The notes: generated by a model not told the origin, from the letters alone. DNA of 16,418 bases from Betaproteobacteria bacterium (GCA_015655165.1 JAATFN010000335.1:1-16418); one strand, 5' to 3'; counted from the first letter of the stretch, positions 7,063 to 14,709 are shown. Numbers and translations are program-made.

Positions 7063-8316
7063 TTAATTCCATTGATGGCGTTTTGGGTACACACCATTCA
7101 ATAAATAATTACCAAGTAAGTGATATTTCCATCGCACGGGATCATGCAAGGTATGCACGCGCGCATTACGCCAATGACGATCAAGATTATGTGCTGCACG
7201 GGTCGCAGACGATCCAGCCAGTTCCAGCAACTTCTCGCTGGCACTCAATGCCGCTTCTACCGCAAGAATTTTGGCTTCCGCAATCGCAACAGATGCGCGT
7301 GCCGATGTGGCAGCCGACACAGGATGTTTGGCAATGGCATCAATTGTTCTCGCTGTTGCCAGCAGCACTTCGTGTGCGGCATGTACTTCAATCTGTAATT
7401 TTCCGACTTCCTGGATGATGTAAGGATCATCAGTCGCATTACTCAGACCCGAATCTGTCCATGCACGGGTTTTATCACGCACAAATGCGAGTGCGTCGTG
7501 CAGTGCGCCTTCTGCTATGCCCACATCGATGGCAACCTGGATTAACTGTGAAACAGGCCCGGACAAAGTAGGCACATCCGCATGACGACTGACATGAATG
7601 ATATTGTCTTCTTCGACAGGTACGTTATTTAAGATGACAGTGCCGCTAGCGGTTGTGCGTTGGCCAAAACTGCTCCAGTCATCGATAATTTCCAGACCTG
7701 ACGCATCACGCTTGACCCATACCTGGACAGGCTTGTTATCTTCATCCACCGCACGGAACGGCACCCAGTGTGCATACAATGCTCCCGTTGAATAAAACCG
7801 CGTGCCGGTCACACGCAATCCATCTTTTGTCCGTGTTAATCTGGCAGTACTATCTGTAACCACTCTGGCTTTAGCCTTACGCTCAGGCCCGGCATTACCA
7901 AGACGATAACCTTGCAATACATCGCCAAACCAACGTTTTTTTTGTGATTCAGTCCCAAGATCACGGACATTCTGAATCAATGCAAAATGGTTCTGGGGGA
8001 TCTGACCTAATGATGGATCTGCCGCACATAAAATCACAAAGACTTGCGCGAGTGTCTCGTAAGACACTTCTGCACCACCATAGAGACGCTCAATTGTGAT
8101 TCCGCCAAGGCCACTCGCTGTATAACGTTCCAGCTCGTCCCAGGGCAGTCGGCGTTGACTATCCCGTGCCGCCGCTTCTTTTCTGAACGCTTGTGCCAGC
8201 GTATGGGCAATTGTCAACGCTTCTGCGTCACTGGTAATTTTGTGAGGTATTGTAGGCGCGAGTGGTACCCGGGTGCCATTAACATGACTATTGGCTAATA
8301 TCGTTGTCTCAGACAT
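7063..8316 (-). CDS. sfnB: SfnB-family sulfur acquisition oxidoreductase (copy 2)
   Basis: Second intact SfnB-type enzyme, 417 residues, with the same domain order as copy 1. It has LYGGAEVSYETLAQV near 79-93, GQIPQNHF at 104-111, RFYSTGALYAHW at 173-184, FGQRTTASG at 217-225, and the C-terminal VHTLHDPVRWKYH with His at 388 and 391. The start at 8316 has AAAGAG 7 nt upstream. It differs from copy 1 in several motif positions: Gly-Ala-Glu in place of Gly-Ala-Gly in the N-terminal turn, TASG for TGSG in the flavin loop, and Ser for Cys in the FYxTG segment. The pair is therefore an old duplication with divided roles, not a recent tandem copy. It lies 23 bp after metI, consistent with import followed by oxidation. 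Substrate unknown. True acyl-CoA dehydrogenase activity is unlikely given the SfnB-specific C-terminal His motif. Confidence 0.93.
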   Translation of the reverse strand: MSETTILANSHVNGTRVPLAPTIPHKITSDAEALTIAHTLAQAFRKEAAARDSQRRLPWDELERYTASGLGGITIERLYGGAEVSYETLAQVFVILCAADPSLGQIPQNHFALIQNVRDLGTESQKKRWFGDVLQGYRLGNAGPERKAKARVVTDSTARLTRTKDGLRVTGTRFYSTGALYAHWVPFRAVDEDNKPVQVWVKRDASGLEIIDDWSSFGQRTTASGTVILNNVPVEEDNIIHVSRHADVPTLSGPVSQLIQVAIDVGIAEGALHDALAFVRDKTRAWTDSGLSNATDDPYIIQEVGKLQIEVHAAHEVLLATARTIDAIAKHPVSAATSARASVAIAEAKILAVEAALSASEKLLELAGSSATRAAHNLDRHWRNARVHTLHDPVRWKYHLLGNYLLNGVYPKRHQWN

Positions 8317-8339
8317 GGATTTACTCTTTCAATCGTGTT

Positions 8340-8990
8340 TTATCTGTTCTTCAACCAGCGTACATACGTGTCGCCAGCCACCTGAACAACCGTCACCAGA
8401 GCGATTAATACGGCAATGACAACCAGCATGACTTGCGTATCGAACCGCTGGTAACCATAGCGAATCGCCAAATCACCAAGCCCACCGGCACCAACCGCAC
8501 CCGCCATGGCTGACGAACTGATTAATGCGACCAGGGTAATCGTGAAGCCACCGATAATGCCGGGCAATGCTTCCGGTATATAAACATGGCGTACGATGTC
8601 CCATTTTTTACATCCCATTGCTTGTGCCGCCTCGATCAAACCAGGATCGATTTCGCGTAAACTGACTTCGGCAATACGTGCAAAAAATGGTGTCGCGCTA
8701 ATAGACAGTGGCACAATCGCAGCCCATACACCGATCGTGGTACCCGAGATTAGACGCGTAAAAGGAATCAATGCGACTAGCAACACGATAAATGGCGTTG
8801 CGCGAAATCCATTGATAAATGCACCGACAATGCTGTTAAGACGCGGTGACGCTATAAATCCATTTGGCGCTGTCACAATCAACAAGATAGCCAACGGAAT
8901 TCCGGCAATAAATGCAATCGTGCTGGAGACACCGACCATCATCAAGGTATCCAGAAACGCTTGCCAATAACGATCAAAGGATATCGACAT
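8340..8990 (-). CDS. metI: MetI-type ABC transporter permease
   Basis: Inner-membrane permease of 216 residues (E. coli MetI has 217) that forms a homodimer with MetN. The sequence shows five hydrophobic segments, roughly at 15-40, 53-76, 84-104, 143-168 and 185-208. The cytoplasmic EAA coupling motif runs from about residue 120 (IEAAQAMGC) to LPGI near 142-145 and docks on the ATPase. FRATPFIVLL near 62-71 and the Gly-rich AGAVGAGGLGDLA near 157-169 are typical of MetI. The start has GAGG 9 nt upstream and lies inside the end of metN (17-bp overlap), so the two should be translationally coupled. With four MetQ-type receptors in the window and no other MetI, this permease probably serves several receptors. 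Ligands may be methionine, its sulfoxide or other sulfur compounds (inference). Confidence 0.95.
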   Translation of the reverse strand: MSISFDRYWQAFLDTLMMVGVSSTIAFIAGIPLAILLIVTAPNGFIASPRLNSIVGAFINGFRATPFIVLLVALIPFTRLISGTTIGVWAAIVPLSISATPFFARIAEVSLREIDPGLIEAAQAMGCKKWDIVRHVYIPEALPGIIGGFTITLVALISSSAMAGAVGAGGLGDLAIRYGYQRFDTQVMLVVIAVLIALVTVVQVAGDTYVRWLKNR

Positions 8991-10140
8991 AACCGATCAC
9001 CTCGATGTGATGAGCAATCGCGTCTTGCCCGTGGGTTAATTGTGTGAAATCAGGTAGCGTGACATTGCCTGGCACTGCCAGCAATAATCGCCCGTGCGCA
9101 TGACCTTGAATACGATCTATACCGCCATACACAAGATGAACTGAAGTTTGCAGCACAGTGGTAATACGGGTGAAATCGGGCTCCAGATAATTCTCACCGT
9201 TGAAGGTCAATTGGATTACCTGCTGGTAAGGTTTATTGTTTGCCGGTGGTGCACTTAATAAACGCTGCTGCACATCGTCCGGTAAACCATGCTGCAATGG
9301 TGCCAACAATGCTTTTGTTGCTTCGTGCTGTGGCGCGCCGAATACTTTCCACACATCGCCCAATTCAGCAATCCGCCCTTTTTCCAGCACCAACACACGC
9401 TCGGCAATTTCACGAATCACACTCATCTCGTGTGTGATCAGAATAACCGTAATACCCAACCTGCGATTGATATCGCGCAGCAATTGTAGAATCGACTGTG
9501 TCGTCTCCGGGTCCAGTGCCGAAGTCGCTTCATCGCACAATAGAATTTCTGGACGTGTTGCCAATGCGCGTGCAATACCGACGCGTTGTTTTTGTCCGCC
9601 GGACAGTCTGGCCGGATAGGTATTATGCTTACTTTCCAGACCAACTAATGCAAGCAGTTCATTGACACGTTGATCGATTTCTGATTTGGTAACACCAGCA
9701 ACTCTCAACGGCAAGGCGACATTCTCATAAACAGTTTTTGCAGACAATAAATTAAAATGCTGAAAAATCATGCCGATGCGACGACGTAAAGTAACCAATG
9801 CATTTTCTGTCAATGTACTGATATCAATCCCGTCGACCAGTACTTTTCCGGAGGTAGGTTTTTCCAGTAAATTGATCGTACGTAATAAGCTGGACTTCCC
9901 TGCACCGCTTCTGCCGATAATCCCGAAAATCGTTCCTGCCTCAACTTGCAGGCTAATATCTTGTAATGCTTCGACAGGACCTGCCGAAGACTGGTATGTT
10001 TTACCAATCTGTTCGAACACGACCGTGCCGGCAACACGTGGCTGATCAGCCAACACGGTTTCTGTTTCTGCCGATGCATCATATTCCGGCTCCCATCTGG
10101 CGACGACTGCTTGAGACGCCAACACCGAGGTATAAGACAT
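8974..10140 (-). CDS. metN: MetN-type ABC transporter ATPase with NIL domain and N-terminal extension
   Basis: ATPase that drives a MetI-type permease, 388 residues against 343 for E. coli MetN. Motifs: Walker A GRSGAGKSS at 76-84, Q-loop Gln127, signature LSGGQKQR at 179-186, Walker B ILLCDE ending at 204, switch His237. Residues from about 305 to 385 form the C-terminal NIL (C2) domain, which in E. coli binds methionine and shuts down transport, so similar feedback is likely. The extra length is mostly a 39-residue acidic, non-conserved leader. The normal MetN start would align near Val40. The leader appears genuine because GGAAAGGA sits 8 nt before the ATG at 10140 and no Met codon lies between it and the ABC domain. 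A terminator hairpin lies just upstream, after metQ, so metN is probably expressed below its receptor. Confidence 0.95.
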   Translation of the reverse strand: MSYTSVLASQAVVARWEPEYDASAETETVLADQPRVAGTVVFEQIGKTYQSSAGPVEALQDISLQVEAGTIFGIIGRSGAGKSSLLRTINLLEKPTSGKVLVDGIDISTLTENALVTLRRRIGMIFQHFNLLSAKTVYENVALPLRVAGVTKSEIDQRVNELLALVGLESKHNTYPARLSGGQKQRVGIARALATRPEILLCDEATSALDPETTQSILQLLRDINRRLGITVILITHEMSVIREIAERVLVLEKGRIAELGDVWKVFGAPQHEATKALLAPLQHGLPDDVQQRLLSAPPANNKPYQQVIQLTFNGENYLEPDFTRITTVLQTSVHLVYGGIDRIQGHAHGRLLLAVPGNVTLPDFTQLTHGQDAIAHHIEVIGYVDIL

Positions 10141-10170
10141 AGATCCAATCCTTTCCGATTCTGAGACAGG

Positions 10171-10217
10171 AAAAACAGCCTGAGGGGGATCCGTTATGGA
10201 TATACCCCCTCAGGCTG
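10171..10217 (-). terminator. Rho-independent terminator / attenuator between metQ and metN
   Basis: A perfect 13-bp stem (10176-10188 pairing with 10205-10217, CAGCCTGAGGGGG and its complement) carries a further ATCC/GGAT inner pairing and a short loop. On the minus strand it is followed directly by TTTTT (10171-10175). It begins 7 bp after the metQ stop (10224) and ends about 30 bp before the metN ATG. Since the genes otherwise form one train, it most likely trims readthrough so that the receptor genes upstream are made in excess over the transporter. Confidence 0.9.
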
Positions 10218-10223
10218 GGCATA

Positions 10224-11033
10224 TCATTTTTTCCAGGCTAGTGTATAGAGACGATCGTCATTCGAATAAGCACGATGAATTTCTGCTTTGACAGCATTGG
10301 ATGTCTGATAAATTTCGATGAATTTCTTCACATCCGGATCGTTGACTTTTTTCTCGTTCACAACAAAGCGAATTGCAAATGTCAAATCTTCAATCCCCGA
10401 ATACAACAGACCACTAGAGGGATCAAATGCTTTGGATGCGACGATAAAATGCGGGTAACCTTGGGCAATATCGACATCGCCCGTAATACGGGCTAATTGT
10501 GGACCTTCGACTTCAACGAATTTCAGTTTTTTCGGGTTATCGACTATGTCATCTAATGTACCTAAAAATCCAACGCCTGGTTTCAATTTGATCAGACCTG
10601 CTTTTTCCAATAACAACAAACCACGGCCTTGATTGACAGGATCATTGGCAATACCGACTTTCCCATTAACAGGTACTTCGGAAATTTTTTTGTGTTTTAA
10701 TGAGTACAAGCCAATATTGGCTAAAATACCGGTACCCACACTCTTCAATTTAAAACCCTGTTTCTGGATTGCGTTATCAAGAAAAGGCTGGTGCTGAAAA
10801 TAATTGATATCAATGTCACCCGCGTTCAATGCAACATTCGGTGTTGTCCAATCGGTAAACTCGACCACCTCAACATTGATTCCTTGCGCTTTTGCTTCTT
10901 TTGTTGCGGCAATAATCGAATCTGCATAGGCGCCTGGTACAACACCGATTTTCAGATTTCCCGCATATGCTTGTGGCAGAAATGTTAAGACAGCTGCTGC
11001 TGTGACCAATAATGTCTGAATGCTTTTTTTCAC
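10224..11033 (-). CDS. metQ: MetQ-type periplasmic substrate-binding protein (copy C, next to metNI)
   Basis: The protein has 269 residues starting at a GTG (11033), with CGGAG 7 nt upstream. No better ATG exists, and the signal peptide begins right there (KKSIQTLL, hydrophobic core, cut near AYA/GNLKIG, about residue 24-25). There is no lipobox Cys, so it should be a soluble periplasmic receptor. Family motifs are IDINYFQHQPFL, NDPVNQGRGLLLLEKAGLI, GPQLARITGDVDIAQGYP, and a C-terminal IYQTSNAVK...LYTLAWKK segment. It is the receptor gene closest to metN and is separated from it only by a terminator. Together with metN-metI it makes a complete methionine-type importer. Copies C and D are closer to each other than to A, judging by the loop sequences. 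The ligand could be methionine or another sulfur-containing or unrelated amino-acid-like compound. Confidence 0.93.
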   Translation of the reverse strand: MKKSIQTLLVTAAAVLTFLPQAYAGNLKIGVVPGAYADSIIAATKEAKAQGINVEVVEFTDWTTPNVALNAGDIDINYFQHQPFLDNAIQKQGFKLKSVGTGILANIGLYSLKHKKISEVPVNGKVGIANDPVNQGRGLLLLEKAGLIKLKPGVGFLGTLDDIVDNPKKLKFVEVEGPQLARITGDVDIAQGYPHFIVASKAFDPSSGLLYSGIEDLTFAIRFVVNEKKVNDPDVKKFIEIYQTSNAVKAEIHRAYSNDDRLYTLAWKK

Positions 11034-11146
11034 AAAAATCTCCGGTTTTAAATGTGGTTTAAATGCTTGCCAAGTAAGGGATATTGATTATGTTCAACAT
11101 CGCCCATCCAAGATCCGCACTATTATTTGCAACGTTTTTTCTGGCA

Positions 11147-11953
11147 TCATTTTTTCCATGGCAAACTATAAAGGTTGGCGTCATTCAAATACGATGCTGA
11201 AATCTTGTCTTCGACTGCCTTGGAATTTTGGTAAATACTGACAAACTGCTGTACGCGCGGATCATTGACATTATTTTTACGTGCGACGAACAACAATGCA
11301 TACAAGGTGTCATCAGTCGATGTATAGATCAGGCCATTTCTGGCAATTTCAGGTTGGCCTGCTGTGACAAAACGCGCTGGATAGCCTTGTGCAATATCGA
11401 CATCATCTAATGCCCTTATCAATTGCGGACCTTCGACTTCGATAAATTTGAGTTTTTTAGGATTGTCGACAATGTCATCTAATGTGGCTTTATTGCCGAC
11501 ACCTGCCTTTAACTTGATCAGACCAGCACGTTCTACCAATAACAACCCACGCGCTTGATTGATCGGGTCGTTAGCAACAGCAATTTTTCCGCCATTTTTC
11601 AATGCACTGATCGATTTTATTTTTGTAGAAAACAAACCGATACTGGGTAAGAAACCTAGGCCTGCAACGGCAAACTGGTAATTGCCATTCGCCACTGCAT
11701 TATCTAGAAATGCTTTATGCTGGAAAAAATTCAAATCCAGATCTCCCGCTTGCAATGCAACATTCGGTGTTGTCCAGTCACTGATTTCAATGACTTGGAC
11801 ATCGAGACCTTGTTTGCGTGCTTGTGCTGCTGCGACTTCTACTGTGTCGGCTGTCGGCCCCGGATTTGCACCAATTTTCAATGGTGCAGCATGTACCAGA
11901 CCTACAAATGATGCGGCAACAATGGCTATAAATATGACTTTTTTACCAAACAT
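11147..11953 (-). CDS. MetQ-type periplasmic substrate-binding protein (copy D)
   Basis: The protein has 268 residues from the ATG at 11953, with AAGG 7 nt upstream. Signal peptide residues are about 1-22 (FGKKVIFIAIVAASFVG core, cut near VHA/APLKIG), again without a lipobox Cys. It has LNFFQHKAFL in place of the usual NYFQHxPFL (Phe for Tyr and Ala for Pro), NDPINQARGLLLVERAGLI, and DIAQGYPARFV. The Tyr-to-Phe change is at a motif position that the other three copies keep, so the ligand preference may differ. The gene sits 41 bp after ssuB and 113 bp before copy C. No terminator is visible on either side, so it may be cotranscribed with the ssu genes and bridge the two transporter sets. The 113-bp spacer after it shows no clear hairpin. 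Confidence 0.92.
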   Translation of the reverse strand: MFGKKVIFIAIVAASFVGLVHAAPLKIGANPGPTADTVEVAAAQARKQGLDVQVIEISDWTTPNVALQAGDLDLNFFQHKAFLDNAVANGNYQFAVAGLGFLPSIGLFSTKIKSISALKNGGKIAVANDPINQARGLLLVERAGLIKLKAGVGNKATLDDIVDNPKKLKFIEVEGPQLIRALDDVDIAQGYPARFVTAGQPEIARNGLIYTSTDDTLYALLFVARKNNVNDPRVQQFVSIYQNSKAVEDKISASYLNDANLYSLPWKK

Positions 11954-11994
11954 GATTTACCTTTATGGATGATTATTTTTGTTGTAAGTTATGT

Positions 11995-12747
11995 TTATGC
12001 CCATGCATCTTCAGGCTTGGTAATCGAGTGATCCAGAGCGCTACGCAATATATGTTTGATTTCTTCAAATGCATTTGCATCACGGTCTCTAGGACGTGGC
12101 AACGACACGGAAATAATATCGTCGATACGACCAGGATTAGGGCGCAGCACAATGATGCGGTCAGCAATCACCAATGCTTCTTCAATGTCATGTGTAACCA
12201 GAATCAATGTTGTATTTGTTTCTTCCCACAATGACACCAGATGATCTTGCAAGTTTGCTCTTGTTAATGCATCCAACGCTGAAAAGGGTTCATCCAGCAA
12301 TAATGCGCTTGGACGAGACACCAGTGCTCTGGCCAATGCGACACGTTGTGCCATCCCGCCGGATAACTCTCTTGGCCACTTATCGGCATGTGTTGCCAGA
12401 CCAACACTAAGCAATGCGCGACGTACGCGTTCTTTTCTGTCTGCGGCACTAATGTCTGTCAGCCCGAATGCAACATTTTCTCCAACCTTCAACCAAGGCA
12501 GCAGGCGTGGTTCCTGAAACACAAAACCGATGGCTGGATGCGGTTCTGTAATGAGTTCGCCATCAATGTGGATAGCCCCGCTTGTGGGTGTCTCCAAACC
12601 TGCAATCAATCGTAATAACGTGCTTTTTCCTGAACCTGAACCACCGACAATGGCGACTGCTTCACCATCATTGATTTGCAACGTAAAGTTTTTTAACGCT
12701 GCAGTACCGTTTGCATAATTTTTTGATAAATGGGTAATCTTGAGCAT
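11995..12747 (-). CDS. ssuB: SsuB-type aliphatic sulfonate ABC transporter ATPase
   Basis: The protein has 250 residues from the ATG at 12747, one base after the ssuC stop, with AAGGGA about 9 nt upstream. The frame is open further up (to 12807), but those starts lie inside ssuC and add nothing conserved. Motifs: Walker A GGSGSGKST at 35-43, Q-loop Gln78 in FQEPRLLPW, signature LSGGMAQR at 128-135, Walker B LLLDEP ending at 154, switch His186. FQEPRLLPW and the overall length are typical of the SsuB/TauB group, which imports sulfonates or taurine. Gene order ssuA-ssuC-ssuB is that of a complete importer. TauB is the main alternative. The binding-protein partner favours the sulfonate branch. 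Confidence 0.93.
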   Translation of the reverse strand: MLKITHLSKNYANGTAALKNFTLQINDGEAVAIVGGSGSGKSTLLRLIAGLETPTSGAIHIDGELITEPHPAIGFVFQEPRLLPWLKVGENVAFGLTDISAADRKERVRRALLSVGLATHADKWPRELSGGMAQRVALARALVSRPSALLLDEPFSALDALTRANLQDHLVSLWEETNTTLILVTHDIEEALVIADRIIVLRPNPGRIDDIISVSLPRPRDRDANAFEEIKHILRSALDHSITKPEDAWA

Positions 12748-12748
12748 C

Positions 12749-13594
12749 TCAGTGTGTCCCTTCATAACTATCTTGCCAGCGCAAGAATGGTTTACTGATT
12801 GCAACAATTAATGCATCGGTAATTTTTCCGATCACGGCAAACGCAATGATGGCTGCCAGAATCTGGTCGGGTTTCCCCAACTGCTGGCCATCAATCAAGA
12901 GATACCCGAGACCTTGAGAGGCTCCCATAATTTCGGCTGCGACGACAAACATCCAGCCAAGTCCTAGACCTGTGCGCAGTGCAACAATGACATTCGGTAA
13001 AATTGCCGGGACCAGAATGCGTTTGATGAGCTTGAATCCTCTGACCCTGAAAATACGCCCTACCTCGACAATCTTACGATCGACCGACAACACAGCTGCA
13101 GATACGCCCAGATACACTGGGAAAAATACACCCACAGCAATCAATACAATTTTTGATTCCTCGAAAATACCCATCCACAGGATAAAGAGTGGAACCCAAG
13201 CCAGTGAAGGAATAGCACGCAGCGCCTGTATACTTGGATCAATCAATGCTCTAAACACACCAAAATAACCAGCTGTAGCACCGATTGCCAACCCTGCAAT
13301 AGCACCAATCGCAAAACCGAATAACACACGCCATAACGTAATCCCGATATGCACGGCCAGTTCTCCACCCGAGGACAATGCCCAAAGTGTTGCAATGATA
13401 CGGCTAGGCGGCGGCAACAATCTGCCCTCCCCCCAGCCGCTCTGGACTGCAGTCTCCCAGCCCAACGCCAATAACAAAGGAATTAAACTGCCCAGTAACA
13501 ATACTGGCCATCCTTTGCTAACAAGGCTGCGCTGTATCTTCTTATTCGTTTCCATTGCGTTTGGTAACGGCAATGATGAATGCTCGGTTGTCAT
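12749..13594 (-). CDS. ssuC: SsuC-type aliphatic sulfonate ABC transporter permease
   Basis: Inner-membrane permease of 281 residues. The N-terminus is a soluble leader of about 28 residues. The first hydrophobic segment is at 29-46, then 88-111, 130-142, 147-170, 208-222 and 246-268. A degenerate EAA coupling loop (IFRVRGFKLIKRILVPAILP) spans 181-200. RAIPSLAWVPLFILWMGIF near 126-144 is a hallmark of the SsuC/TauC permeases. It starts 15 bp after the ssuA stop with only a weak AGG upstream, and ends one base before ssuB. That tight packing implies translational coupling. An alternative start at Met14 would still keep all membrane segments. Confidence 0.94.
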   Translation of the reverse strand: MTTEHSSLPLPNAMETNKKIQRSLVSKGWPVLLLGSLIPLLLALGWETAVQSGWGEGRLLPPPSRIIATLWALSSGGELAVHIGITLWRVLFGFAIGAIAGLAIGATAGYFGVFRALIDPSIQALRAIPSLAWVPLFILWMGIFEESKIVLIAVGVFFPVYLGVSAAVLSVDRKIVEVGRIFRVRGFKLIKRILVPAILPNVIVALRTGLGLGWMFVVAAEIMGASQGLGYLLIDGQQLGKPDQILAAIIAFAVIGKITDALIVAISKPFLRWQDSYEGTH

Positions 13595-13609
13595 TTCGGC
13601 GCCTAAGTA

Positions 13610-14596
13610 TTAACGGGCTGCAACGACGTAACGCACATCAATCAAGTCGTTGACCACAGTTTGTATATTCACTTCAGGCTTGATAACACCGGCTTTTTGT
13701 AGCGCCTGACCTGCCTCCAGCACGAATTTACGCTGTGCATCACCTATCTGGCTCACACTGAAATCTTCGCGCTGCAACTGACGCTCGATAATGTTGTCCG
13801 GTAACTTGGCTAATGTTGCCAACACCTTTACAACTTCTTTAGGATTGGCAATCGCGTATTGACGTGCTTTTTCATAGGAAGCAAGCACTTGTTTGACCAG
13901 CTCCGGATTTTCTTTGGCGAATGATTCACGTACATTCAAAAAGCCCCATGTACTGAGTTCCGGATCCTGATAAAAGATCTGTGCACCGTTTTCCAGTTCG
14001 GCTGCTGCTGTTAACGGATCAAGAGCTGACCAGGCGTCCACATCGCCACGTACCAGTGCAGCACGTCCATCACCATGCTGCAACAGGACTGATTGGATGT
14101 CTTTGTCAGACAGACCATGCTTTGCCAATGCACGAATCAGATAGATGTGAGGATCGGTACCACGTGTCACCGCCACACGCTTGCCTTTTAATTCTTCAAC
14201 CTTCGTCAAAGTACTGCCTTTGGGTTTGACGAGTGCCACACCACCTGGACGTGTATAAACATAGATAGACTTGATCGGGTTACCATTGACCTTACCGACC
14301 AAGGACGCTGCCGCATACGTTGAACCGAAATCAATCGAACCGGCATTAAGAAACTCCAGTGCCTTGTTCGACCCTAATGTCTGTACCCAACGTACTTTGA
14401 TACCTTTGGCCTTTAAATCGTCTTCCAGAAAGCCTTTTTCTTTCAGAATCAACCCGACCGGGTTATACGTCGCATAGTCCAATGTGATTTGTTTGACTTC
14501 GGCATGTACAACCCCGATCTGCAGACCCAGCACGAATCCAACCGTTGCCGACAAGGCAGACAACACAGTACGACGTTGATTGTTTTTCGGAGTCAT
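13610..14596 (-). CDS. ssuA: SsuA-type aliphatic sulfonate-binding protein
   Basis: Periplasmic receptor of 328 residues from the ATG at 14596, with AAGGGA 7 nt upstream at 14604-14609. The frame is open to 14662, but that extension lacks a ribosome site and would bury the signal peptide. The signal peptide covers residues 1-32 with an Arg-Arg pair at 8-9 (QRRTVLSAL) and a probable cut at VHA/EVKQ. The twin Arg could mean Tat export, though the motif is incomplete. The mature protein has the type-2 periplasmic fold: YNPVGLILKEKGFLE, an ALEFLNAGSIDFGSTYAAA segment, GKRVAVTRGTDPHIYLIRAL, and DAWSALDPLTAAAE, all typical of aliphatic sulfonate receptors. It is the first gene of the train and the one closest to the long regulatory spacer, so it is likely the sulfate-starvation-controlled leader of the operon. 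Confidence 0.93.
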   Translation of the reverse strand: MTPKNNQRRTVLSALSATVGFVLGLQIGVVHAEVKQITLDYATYNPVGLILKEKGFLEDDLKAKGIKVRWVQTLGSNKALEFLNAGSIDFGSTYAAASLVGKVNGNPIKSIYVYTRPGGVALVKPKGSTLTKVEELKGKRVAVTRGTDPHIYLIRALAKHGLSDKDIQSVLLQHGDGRAALVRGDVDAWSALDPLTAAAELENGAQIFYQDPELSTWGFLNVRESFAKENPELVKQVLASYEKARQYAIANPKEVVKVLATLAKLPDNIIERQLQREDFSVSQIGDAQRKFVLEAGQALQKAGVIKPEVNIQTVVNDLIDVRYVVAAR

Positions 14597-14709
14597 TTGA
14601 TAATCCCTTATATGAAAATTGCGGCTAAGCAGCATCGACTTATATCTAAATCCATGCATCATTAAAACCTTGGCCTTAGGGATTACCTACGAATGTTTTT
14701 GTATTTGCT

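Noticed and set aside
5742..8316. The SfnB copies as ordinary fatty acyl-CoA dehydrogenases
   Set aside because: The fold is shared, but the FGQRxTGSG-type loop and C-terminal HTLHDPVRWKYH motif are those of the SfnB/DszC group, and the neighbours are sulfur genes.
8596..8970. Plus-strand open frame of 124 codons opposite metI
   Set aside because: It is antisense to a well-supported permease. Its Ile/Ala-rich product is the mirror of the membrane-protein codons.
9236..9619. Plus-strand open frame of 127 codons opposite metN
   Set aside because: It is antisense to metN with no ribosome site or recognisable domain, so a shadow.
12748..12807. Longer ssuB start at 12807
   Set aside because: It would overlap ssuC by about 60 bp and add residues not found in SsuB. 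The ATG at 12747 has a good ribosome site.
14597..14662. Longer ssuA start at 14662
   Set aside because: It would put 22 polar residues before a normal signal peptide. AAGGGA supports 14596.
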